DNA from: Polyangiaceae bacterium
GTDB lineage: Bacteria > Myxococcota_A > Polyangia > Polyangiales > Polyangiaceae
Direction of reading: 5' to 3'
Assembly (NCBI GenBank): GCA_013141295.1
Contig: JABFRG010001241.1
Span: 1 to 33,434, forward strand
DNA: 33,434 nucleotides
Position 1 is the stretch's first letter; each line of letters starts with the position of its first letter. Under the pieces are notes generated by a model that worked only from the letters and a program-made list of their open reading frames with translations, was not told the origin of the DNA and searched no databases. The position numbers and the translations under genes are program-made. Below, one piece after another: positions 26,601 to 33,434 of this stretch.

Positions 26601-27604
26601 GCGTCATCGGGAATCGGCTGCGGCACGTAGTACTTCCAGTGCTCCTCCAGCTCACCCTCGATGGGCATCAGCGCATCGAGGGCGACCTCGCCGGCCTCGC
26701 GTTTGGCGCGCCACTCCGCGCGCCGCGCATCGAGGGGACCGAGAACCCGGTCGCCGTCCGGGGTCCATCCGTGCTTCTTGCACATCGCCAGCCAGGTGAG
26801 GCCGAGGCTGTTCTGCAGTAGCCACTCCACCATGTATCGCTCGGTGAACATCTGCGTCTTCGACGCAATCTCGTGCGGCTCAATCTTGCCGCCGCCGTTG
26901 ATCTTGGCGTCGAGGGCTTCGCGGTCGGGATCGTTCCAGTACTGGTATACCCAGCCGAGCGTGGTGTCGTCGGTCCACGCCGAAGCGAGCGCCGGCTCGT
27001 CGAGCCGCTCGATCACTTCGCGGAGCGTGGCCGCGGGCACCGGGAACAGCCGCGCGAGGCCGACATCGCCGAAGAGCCCCGGCAGGTCCAGCGCCAGCTC
27101 ATCGAAGACGAGCTGTAGCAGCGTGGCATAGCCCTCGGTGGCGTCGGTGGTGCCGTTGATGCACAGGGTCGGCGCGAACTCGCGAAACTCGCGGTAGCCG
27201 CGGCTGCTCCAGCCACCGGTGACGACCAGCGGCTTGGAGAGGCCGAGCGCCTCTAGATGTCGCAGGAGCACCAGGCGGTTGATGAGCGTGGCCGCCGCCT
27301 CCTTCTCAGCTTGGGCGAATAGGCGCTCCGCCGTAACCTTGTGCTCCGCCTTATTCTTGGGCTTCGTGGCGCGCGCCCGCTCGTCGACCCATGCTTCGAT
27401 GCGCTCGCGCCGCTTCTTGTGCGTCTCGTCGAGGCCCGCCTGCCCAATGGGTACCGAGAGCCGGTAGCGACGGTCGGCCTCGTCGTGGATCGCCCGCAAA
27501 AGGCGACCCCGTAGGCCCTTCTCCGGGTCTTGTTGGGTGCCGCGAATGGTTTCGGCGAGCAGCTTCTTGGCGTTCGGTGCAAGCATTCCAGTGCAACGTG
27601 ACAA
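23618..27604 (-). CDS. pglX: BREX adenine-specific DNA methyltransferase PglX, first copy (TTG start at 27604 or ATG at 27586)
   Basis: Motif I KLLDPACGSGHFLVIAFGLL, motif IV YDVVVGNPPYQGTSKTN, PglX N-terminal TLGWVYQYWNDPDREALDAKINGGGKIEPHEIASKTQMFTERYMVEWLLQNSLG, HWKYYVPQP. Confidence 0.93.
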   Translation of the reverse strand: MSRCTGMLAPNAKKLLAETIRGTQQDPEKGLRGRLLRAIHDEADRRYRLSVPIGQAGLDETHKKRRERIEAWVDERARATKPKNKAEHKVTAERLFAQAEKEAAATLINRLVLLRHLEALGLSKPLVVTGGWSSRGYREFREFAPTLCINGTTDATEGYATLLQLVFDELALDLPGLFGDVGLARLFPVPAATLREVIERLDEPALASAWTDDTTLGWVYQYWNDPDREALDAKINGGGKIEPHEIASKTQMFTERYMVEWLLQNSLGLTWLAMCKKHGWTPDGDRVLGPLDARRAEWRAKREAGEVALDALMPIEGELEEHWKYYVPQPIPDDAVEKAPESVHAIKLLDPACGSGHFLVIAFGLLAALYREEARHNGTTITDKEIAESILENNLFGIDIDPRAIQIAAAGLYLKAKSLAKGAHPKRLNLVAPVLQLGNLPADDAAVVQLRRELKEQAGIPEDLTTKLLTALAGVDYLGSLLKVDAAVEDAIKHVELEFERTRGQGDLFGGFPKKKVKISAEQAKATIVDKLEEFLSKCSKSEDLGLRLDGEQLAAGVRLVRIAKEGTYDVVVGNPPYQGTSKTNAFGYVAATYPRGKADLYAAFLERGLQLARSGGISALLTMRGWMFLGQFAELRKGLLRENDLRSIGDFDRGAFDDVPNEVLAVAAPVFRRAPHPGVPSVAMQPTPLDDKSYDRERTKRKRGALLAQLGRHDFDPRGFEVIGGEPIVYWWSPSLLSQYAAVPKLGETSPARFGLNSGNNARFLRKHWEVARASCLSTRTNVPYRASLETTWTRYMKGSAGICWIDPCDDVCVWYGNGLQIKVLAAHLYGSYSRQIRNERVYFGYGVGFSMIGASFSGRAHRWRAVIDGMAASLYPPNPAETVCLMNSSRAKYVLESLNPTVHFQVGDVNRLPMFEVPHAEAIFACVEEMFGIHESHRETSTEFSEPGPSSWASVQSWAQAAVDHEGQGEPSPFRQLPEPSLPEAIVSFSIGVALGRFTPAGGQPSISEGTLFVSLEERAIGESLSEAWAQHGAAVGNGDDLSTYLRKSFFDYHKKVYENRPIYFPLSSAKRSFVAFVSIHRWTDTTLSDLLADHLVPTKRRLDGELDDLRAARASGTNKGKAEKRFTEVQKLLEELNDFIAKVTQIAEKGPSPVDDKTTKREVDARYTMDLDDGVMVNSGALWPLLEPQWKDPKKWWKELANAQGKKDYDWSHLAARYFPSRVKKKCHEDPSLAVSHKCFWELHPAKAYAWELRLQDEIRPDFTIDEPGSDAARAKFLADHAAEAAEIDAKEAKRRAKKNTPAPEQADIAFEESESQEQWQDADA
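23751..24230 (-). repeat. ~480-nt direct repeat, copy B (3' end of pglX copy 1); partner 20042-20521
   Basis: See copy A. Confidence 0.85.
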
Positions 27605-27613
27605 CGGGTTAGA

Positions 27614-28003
27614 TTAGAGAGCGACATCCAAAACAATGGAGACAATAGCTCCATTTTCGATTCGACAAGAGCCGGGGATGGCAACGTGCTCCGCTGCTGA
27701 ATGATGACGCTGCGCAGCAAACGTGAAGAGTTTGCTGCCGGACGGAGCGGTGAACGACATCTCCCCTGATTGGTTCGCGTACGCCCCCAGCAAAAACGGC
27801 TCTGTGACCCCGCCGTTGCGCCAAGAGATCCCAATCTCCGTCGACCAGGTTTTATTGCTCGCAAGAGCCAGCTGGAGCGCAGGGATGTGACGTGCGACGA
27901 CGTTGGCGTCGCTTCGAGGAAACCAAATTCGATACTGGGCGTCGCCCTTGTTTGTATTCTGTCGACGACTGTACATCTGAATCGGTACGGTTACTACGCT
28001 CAT
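27614..28003 (-). CDS. Hypothetical 129-aa protein encoded between brxC and pglX; candidate BREX accessory
   Basis: MSVVTVPIQMYSRRQNTNKGDAQYRIWFPRSDANVVARHIPALQLALASNKTWSTEIGISWRNGG...IENGAIVSIVLDVAL; strong Shine-Dalgarno (GGGAGGAATCC-ATG), same strand and in line with flanking BREX genes. No family recognised. Confidence 0.75.
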   Translation of the reverse strand: MSVVTVPIQMYSRRQNTNKGDAQYRIWFPRSDANVVARHIPALQLALASNKTWSTEIGISWRNGGVTEPFLLGAYANQSGEMSFTAPSGSKLFTFAAQRHHSAAEHVAIPGSCRIENGAIVSIVLDVAL

Positions 28004-28047
28004 GGATTCCTCCCAAATTCCTGTGGCCGATGCTCAGCCGCTAGGTC

Positions 28048-31000
28048 TCAAACAATCCTCACGCGGGCGCCCTTGTCGAGGAGCGGGCCGATGCGGTCTT
28101 CCAGCTCTTTGAACACGGCCTGGAGCTGCTCGCGGCTCGCCACTTCGCGGCCGCGCAGGTGGGTGTCGACCTTGATGATCTGGCCGTCGGTCTTCTTGCT
28201 CAGCTCCTCGTCGAGGCGATCGTTGGACTGCTCTTCGGCCTGGTGAACGCGGCTGGCGAATCGGTCGCGTACCTCGACGAGCGTGGGCGAAACGGCCTCG
28301 GCGGTGGTGTCGACCAGAATCTCGGCGACCGGCCGCAGGACGCGGTGCGCCTGGTCGGCGTCGAGATGCGCGAACCCGGGCCGCGTCTTCACGCGGGCGC
28401 GAATGGCCTCCGCCTCGGCGTTCTGCTTGTTGAGAATCGCGCGACGTTCCTCGACGTACCGCGCGCGAATGCGCTCGATGGCCGGGGCGAGCGGGCCGAC
28501 ATCCCGCCAGGGGCGTTCGGCTGCCATATGGCTCGTGAGGGCCGCAGCGTCCTCCTCGATGCCGCCGAGCGCTTGCAACTGATGGAGCTGCGATAGCTGG
28601 ACATCGCACGTTGCCGCCGCTTGTTGCGCCGTCTCGATGGCGCTGTCGGTCAGCTCGCCGGCGAACATGCCGAGCTGCTGCAAGCCATCGCGCAAGACGT
28701 CGAGGCTGCGCTTCACCTCGACCACCGTCTTTTGCACCTGGCGGGAGCGACAGCACTCTTCGAGTGCCTTCGCGAGCTTCTGGAGCGCGGCGGGAAGCGG
28801 CGGGCGGCCGGGCAGCTTGTCGAAGCGACGCTCCACGTCGCGAAGGCGGTCGCGCTGCTGGGGAAAGACCTGGAAGGTTGCGTCGGCGATGGGCTCGTCG
28901 TCGGGCTCGGGATCGAGCTGCAGGTAGGTTTGAAACAACTTGCGAATGGCGATGCGGTCGCGCGCGCTCACCTCGCCCTCGGTGGCGGGGAAGAGCTCGG
29001 CGCGGCGAAAATCACGATCGCGAATGAAGAGGTCGCGAACGCCAGGATCCTGGTGCGACGTGATGTCGTCCCCGTGCTCCGGTCGAATGCGAATCTTCTT
29101 TCCGCGCAAGAGGCCCGCGCAGCAGGCCTTCACCAGGTCGGGCGCGTAGCCATACGGAGGGCTGACGAACGTGCCCACCAGGGTCTGGCCGGAGAGTCCG
29201 CCGTTCTGCTCGATTTCCTGGGCAATGCGCGTGGGGTACAGGCCCGCGCAAGAGGCCACGTACTTGCCGGCGTCGAGCGTGAGAATCCCGAGCCCGCCGT
29301 CCATGAACTTGGTGGAGGGGCCGGTGAGGTCCTTCTCCAGGAGCTGGTTCAGCTCGGCGGGCGAAATGGCAATTTCCGAGAAGTGCGGATACAGGTCAGG
29401 GAGCACGCGGGTTGCGACGGCGCTGAGCGCCGCAGCGAACGAGCTGCCCGCGTCGCGTGGTCGAATGTGCTGTCCGCGAAAGTAGACGGCGCCTTCGAGG
29501 AACGACTCGGCGACTGCGTTGCGCACCCGTGCGTCGAGCTCGTCGAACCGTGTCTCCTCTTCGACGAGCAATCGCTGCTTCTCGCGCGTGAGCGACTCGC
29601 GCCGCGGGCGGTAGCGCTCCAGCATACGGTCGGAACGCGCCACCTGGCGTGCGTGTTCTTCAATGGCCGCCGACTCCCCCACGAGCCAGAGCAAGCGGTT
29701 CCGAAGCTGATCTTGATCGCTCTTCGGCACCCATGCGCTGGAAAGGCGGTCCTCTTTGCGGCCGAGAAAGCGGAAGTCGACGGCCACCGTGGAGTCTTCT
29801 CGCGCGTCCTGAAGTTTCACGTCGTGTGCCTGACGGCCGTCGGAGAACCAGAGCGTCCACGGGAAGGTGCGACCTTTCCAGCGAGGTCGCTCTTGCATGG
29901 CCCCCACCAGCGCCTTGATGGCCTGCTGCGTGATCTCGCTGATCTGCTCCTGCGTGACGCCAATGTCGTCGCGCTCCCGCTGCCATTCCTGGCCGGCGGA
30001 GCTTTGAATCTTGAATCCGTGTTTCTCGGAGTACGAGAGCAGGCTGGCTGTTCGCAGCTTCTCGAGCGCCTCCGTTACTGCCTGCACGCGGTTGCCTTCG
30101 CCGAGCCGCGAATACAAGCATGCAGCCACCAGCGGCGGCATGGTGGGTGTCTGCTCCTGAATGAGCTCGAGGAGCGCCACCGCCTTGGCAACACGCTGTG
30201 CGAGAACGTCGTCGCGCACCAAGGGATCGTTGAAGATGCGCGCGAGCGTGGTCTGCACGTCGGCGTCGAGTGCGGAGTGCTGCACCTCATAGATGGCGTC
30301 GATGGTCACGAGCGAGCCCACCTCGCCGTCGGCCAGCTTCTGCTCGCGAAACAGCTCGCCCAGGAGCTGAAGGAGGCCGCGAATGGCGTGGTCATCGCCC
30401 TGAATGCGCGTCGATCGGGTGCGAAGGTTGGATGTAACCTGCATGAGAAGGTCGATGTGCCCGGGTAGCATCGGATACACTTCGGCGAAGTCTTCTTCGG
30501 TAATCTCCTCGCAGGCGTAGCCGTAGAGCTTGAGATCGCCGCGATGCTTGGCGAAGACCTCGCGGAGCTGGCTCTCCATGGCCGGCTTCTTTTTGAGCAG
30601 GCGCTTGTGGACGACGTCGCGAATGTTCGTCGTGCCGAGGTGCACGCGGAGGTTGGTGGGAAAGCGGTCCTTCAGCTTGCCGAGGTTGTTGTTCTCGGCC
30701 TGGTCTTCCAGCTTCTGCTGACCGGTGGCGAAGAGCCACACGCGGCCCTTCAGCCGCTGGCCCAGCTCCGACACGAACGATTGCAGCTTGAGCATGCGGC
30801 TCTCGTCCTGGTGAACATACTGGCTCACCTCGTCCACGACGATGAACAGCGCCTTGCCGTCGGCACGGATGTTGACCATCGCGTCGATGGACTCCACCAC
30901 CTCACGCACGCTGGTGCCGGCTCCCGTGCGAGCGCCGGCGCGACTGTCGATCCAGCTCGTGGGCTCGGGGTAGCGGTCGGGCTTCATCACGTGCAGCACG

Positions 31001-31683
31001 TGCGAGAAGTGGTCGTCGGCCTGCTCTTCTTCCTTGGCGAGCTTCCAGTCCTTCCCGAGCGCCTTCTTTGCGGTGGCGACGAAGGCTTCCCACTCCCCGT
31101 CTCGCTCGAGCTTGAGCTCGAAGTCGGCCACCAGGTTGCTCTTGGAGCAGTACCCGAGCCGCGCTTGCACCAAGCGGACGATGGCCGAGTGAATGTGCTC
31201 GTTGTCGCGGGCGACGCCGCCGATGTCGAATACCACCGCGATGGGGTTCAAGCGCTTGGCGAGGGCATCCCATGCGTCCACCAGCTCTTGCCGTCGTGGC
31301 GAATCGTCGCGGTTGAGCAGTGCCGTCGAGAGCAGCGTGCCGTCGGGCAGCTTCACGCCGTCGAGCGACAGACCCAAGAGCTTGGCAAAGCTCGACTTAC
31401 CGGAGCCGAAGAAGCCGGAGATCCAGGAGGCCGGCAGCTCGGGACCGTTCTTCTTTTGCAGCTCGGCATGTACGTTCCGCAGCAGATGCACGAACTGCTC
31501 GTGAATACCCGACTTCACGCGGCGCCCGCGCGGATCGCCGTCAGGGTACCCACCGGTGATGATGTACTCACCGACCTCGGCCTGGAGCTTCTCCGGCGAC
31601 TGCTCGTGGAAGTAGACGACCGGCGGAATGTCCCGGGTGACGTCGGCGACGAACAGATCTCGAATCTTCATGGGTGGGCTCAC
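28048..31683 (-). CDS. brxC: BREX ATPase BrxC (PglY-related), 1211 aa
   Basis: MKIRDLFVADVTRDIPPVVYFHEQSPEKLQAEVGEYIITGGYP...SWISGFFGSGKSSFAKLLGLSL (Walker A), LFIVVDEVSQYVHQDESRMLKLQSFVSELGQRLKGRVWLFATGQQKLED; GTGA overlap with brxB. Confidence 0.95.
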   Translation of the reverse strand: MSPPMKIRDLFVADVTRDIPPVVYFHEQSPEKLQAEVGEYIITGGYPDGDPRGRRVKSGIHEQFVHLLRNVHAELQKKNGPELPASWISGFFGSGKSSFAKLLGLSLDGVKLPDGTLLSTALLNRDDSPRRQELVDAWDALAKRLNPIAVVFDIGGVARDNEHIHSAIVRLVQARLGYCSKSNLVADFELKLERDGEWEAFVATAKKALGKDWKLAKEEEQADDHFSHVLHVMKPDRYPEPTSWIDSRAGARTGAGTSVREVVESIDAMVNIRADGKALFIVVDEVSQYVHQDESRMLKLQSFVSELGQRLKGRVWLFATGQQKLEDQAENNNLGKLKDRFPTNLRVHLGTTNIRDVVHKRLLKKKPAMESQLREVFAKHRGDLKLYGYACEEITEEDFAEVYPMLPGHIDLLMQVTSNLRTRSTRIQGDDHAIRGLLQLLGELFREQKLADGEVGSLVTIDAIYEVQHSALDADVQTTLARIFNDPLVRDDVLAQRVAKAVALLELIQEQTPTMPPLVAACLYSRLGEGNRVQAVTEALEKLRTASLLSYSEKHGFKIQSSAGQEWQRERDDIGVTQEQISEITQQAIKALVGAMQERPRWKGRTFPWTLWFSDGRQAHDVKLQDAREDSTVAVDFRFLGRKEDRLSSAWVPKSDQDQLRNRLLWLVGESAAIEEHARQVARSDRMLERYRPRRESLTREKQRLLVEEETRFDELDARVRNAVAESFLEGAVYFRGQHIRPRDAGSSFAAALSAVATRVLPDLYPHFSEIAISPAELNQLLEKDLTGPSTKFMDGGLGILTLDAGKYVASCAGLYPTRIAQEIEQNGGLSGQTLVGTFVSPPYGYAPDLVKACCAGLLRGKKIRIRPEHGDDITSHQDPGVRDLFIRDRDFRRAELFPATEGEVSARDRIAIRKLFQTYLQLDPEPDDEPIADATFQVFPQQRDRLRDVERRFDKLPGRPPLPAALQKLAKALEECCRSRQVQKTVVEVKRSLDVLRDGLQQLGMFAGELTDSAIETAQQAAATCDVQLSQLHQLQALGGIEEDAAALTSHMAAERPWRDVGPLAPAIERIRARYVEERRAILNKQNAEAEAIRARVKTRPGFAHLDADQAHRVLRPVAEILVDTTAEAVSPTLVEVRDRFASRVHQAEEQSNDRLDEELSKKTDGQIIKVDTHLRGREVASREQLQAVFKELEDRIGPLLDKGARVRIV

Positions 31684-32318
31684 GGATAGATGCGGGGGCG
31701 GTAGTCGCGGTCGGCGTCGAGCTCGCCCATGAACGACAGGGCAGTCGTGTCTTTGCGCTCGCCGGGGTACAGGAGCACGACCGGGATGTTGCGGGTCTTG
31801 CCATCGATGTGCTTGAGCAACGCCGACGAGCGGAAGAACGGGTAGAGCGCGCCGGCGCGACCGATGAGCACGAGCGTGCGGTCGGCGCCGTCGGGATGCT
31901 TCTCGGCGAAGTCGGCGATGAGCGCCGCGACGTCGGCCGCGATGCCATCGGGCCCCTCGATGTGAGGCGCGATCTTGTCGCGCAGGTGCGCCAGAGCCCG
32001 CTCGGGATCTTTCTCGAAGAGTCGCTTTTCACGGGTGATGAGCGCCTGCACGTTGGCCTCTCCGGTCTTGCGAATACGTGCGAGAAGGAGTTGCTGCAGT
32101 GAGATGGGCAGGACGCCCCAGCCGGCGTTGCGCAGATCGTCGGTCAGCCGACGCATGAGGCCGCGGAGCTTGAACTCGTCGGCCGGTCGATAGGGAAGTA
32201 TCGCAAAGCGATAGTTGCGCATCGTGCTGATCTGCGGTCCGCCCTCGGCGAGCAGATCGCGACGCAGGGCCGCGACGCCCTCGTCGAGCGTCTGTTGCGT
32301 GAAGAGCGGCTCGGTCAT
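31680..32318 (-). CDS. brxB: BREX protein BrxB (DUF1788)
   Basis: RTLVLIGRAGALYPFFRSSALLKHIDGKTRNIPVVLLYPGERKDTTALSFMGELDADRDYRPRIYP: BrxB/DUF1788 C-terminal signature; ATG at 32318 overlaps the brxA stop (ATGA). Confidence 0.92.
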   Translation of the reverse strand: MTEPLFTQQTLDEGVAALRRDLLAEGGPQISTMRNYRFAILPYRPADEFKLRGLMRRLTDDLRNAGWGVLPISLQQLLLARIRKTGEANVQALITREKRLFEKDPERALAHLRDKIAPHIEGPDGIAADVAALIADFAEKHPDGADRTLVLIGRAGALYPFFRSSALLKHIDGKTRNIPVVLLYPGERKDTTALSFMGELDADRDYRPRIYP

Positions 32319-33121
32319 GACGGGCTCACCCCCGCGAGCTCGGCCCACGCCGAGAGCGAGGGCGCGTGCCACTCCACCTCCGTGAGCTGCGCCATGCGGC
32401 GGAACTGGATGTTGGGCAGCGCACGCAAACGCTGGTCGAGAAAGCCCTCGGTGAGACCCACGGATGCGAGGTACGCGTTCTCGGTGAGGGTGCCTGCGAA
32501 GCCGAGCCCGCGCAGGAGATAGAGCAGGTACTCCAGCGCCACGTCGGGCACCTTCGGCAGCAAGAGCGGCCGCGGATTGGGTTTGGCCGCGATGAGACCG
32601 GCTTCGGAGGCGGCGGAGATCAGCTTGCTTGCAAATTGCACGCAGGTAGCTTCGGCCCAGCGCTCGGGGAACTCCGTTTTTACCCAACGAAGGGCGACAT
32701 CACGGTCCACCTTCGGGCTCGGGAGGCCGCGACGCTGCACCAGAAACTCCCCGGTGAACCGGCGGTACAGCGGATCGGAGAGCTGGAGGTGCCAGTGACA
32801 GATGGCCTGCCGCGTGGAGGTCTCCATCCCGCGCCACCGGCGGAGCACCGCGAGCGACTCCGGATACACATCGTAGCGATCCGCGAAGTTCGCGAGCAGG
32901 AAGCGGGTGCGCTCGAGGCTCTTGCTGCCGAACCATCGCTTCTCGAAGGCAAGGAGCGCGCGGCTCGGCCCCGCCACCATCGGGTCCGCATGCTCCCAGT
33001 AGGAGCGCGAATCTTCGACGCCGAGCGCCAGGCGCAGAATCCGCGTGTGCACGGTGGTGGCCTCGGAAAGCCGCGGCGCGCGGGGGGCATCGGGCTGAGC
33101 GCTAAGGGCCACCGCGAGCAC
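32315..33121 (-). CDS. brxA: BREX protein BrxA (DUF1819-like)
   Basis: 268 aa, immediately upstream of brxB with ATGA overlap; ARFLLANFADRYDVYPESLAVLRRWRG-type region and C-terminal helical domain consistent with BrxA; position matches the BREX operon. Confidence 0.82.
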   Translation of the reverse strand: MLAVALSAQPDAPRAPRLSEATTVHTRILRLALGVEDSRSYWEHADPMVAGPSRALLAFEKRWFGSKSLERTRFLLANFADRYDVYPESLAVLRRWRGMETSTRQAICHWHLQLSDPLYRRFTGEFLVQRRGLPSPKVDRDVALRWVKTEFPERWAEATCVQFASKLISAASEAGLIAAKPNPRPLLLPKVPDVALEYLLYLLRGLGFAGTLTENAYLASVGLTEGFLDQRLRALPNIQFRRMAQLTEVEWHAPSLSAWAELAGVSPS

Positions 33122-33122
33122 C

Positions 33123-33434
33123 CTACCCCTCCACCTTGAAGAACGGGAGCGGGTACTCGGTGGGAAGCGGGCTGGCGGAGACGAGCGCCGCCGCCAGCCG
33201 CTTCACCGCAGCGTCGGGAGCTGCAGGGGCCGCGCCTTTGAGTTGCCGGCCTCCGGGCACCACCGTGAACGGCGCTTCGCCGCCGAGGCCCGCGAAAGCC
33301 TCGGCGAGCTTCGCGGGTGAGAGCGGGCCCACGAGCGGAAGCGGCAAGGGGAGTGCGTCCGCAGGGCTCCGTCCGCTGCGCTTGAGGGCAGCGAGGCGAT
33401 CGGAGACCTGCTCGTCGACCTCGAAGCCGAGGAA
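33123..33434 (-). CDS. C-terminal part of a gene running off the window; BrxE candidate by position
   Basis: Minus-strand frame open to the window end: FLGFEVDEQVSDRLAALKRSGRSPADALPLPLPLVGPLSPAKLAEAFAGLGGEAPFTVV...PLPTEYPLPFFKVEG*, ending 1 nt before the brxA GTG. Identity inferred from operon position only. Confidence 0.45.
   Translation of the reverse strand, partial: FLGFEVDEQVSDRLAALKRSGRSPADALPLPLPLVGPLSPAKLAEAFAGLGGEAPFTVVPGGRQLKGAAPAAPDAAVKRLAAALVSASPLPTEYPLPFFKVEG

Noticed and set aside
28621-30468. 615-aa plus-strand ORF antisense to brxC
   Set aside because: Shadow ORF typical of high-GC codon bias; no domain signature, and the opposite strand encodes a convincing BrxC.
31680-32687. 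Extended brxB ORF starting at 32687
   Set aside because: The extension overlaps brxA; the ATG at 32318 with ATGA coupling is the plausible start.

Overview
High-GC (myxobacterium-like by composition and gene style; taxonomy not verifiable here) chromosomal window dominated by an anti-phage defence island on the minus strand. Read in transcription order (right to left): a partial gene at the window end (brxE candidate), brxA, brxB, brxC, an unassigned 129-aa ORF, pglX copy 1, pglX copy 2, pglZ, brxD and brxHI. This is a type 6-like BREX locus carrying TWO full-length, divergent PglX methylases whose C-terminal ~480 nt are nearly identical and colinear. It runs on, same strand, into a small ASCH-domain gene and a type I-like Zorya module in the order zorD-zorA-zorB-zorC. 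To the left lie a Tudor/agenet-like zinc-ribbon protein with VPVPQY repeats (+), an endonuclease/exonuclease/phosphatase protein (+), an AlbA_2/Schlafen-type ATP-binding protein with a 4x21-bp in-frame tandem repeat (+), and a divergently transcribed Fn3 + RCC1-like lipoprotein (-) with an apparent 1-nt frameshift at a C4 run, truncated by the window start. Most promising leads: the dual-PglX arrangement with homogenised C-termini; the unassigned ORF between brxC and pglX; the hairpin-rich pglX2-pglZ gap; and the continuous BREX-ASCH-Zorya gene string. Family calls come from reading motifs in the translations; no database search was run.
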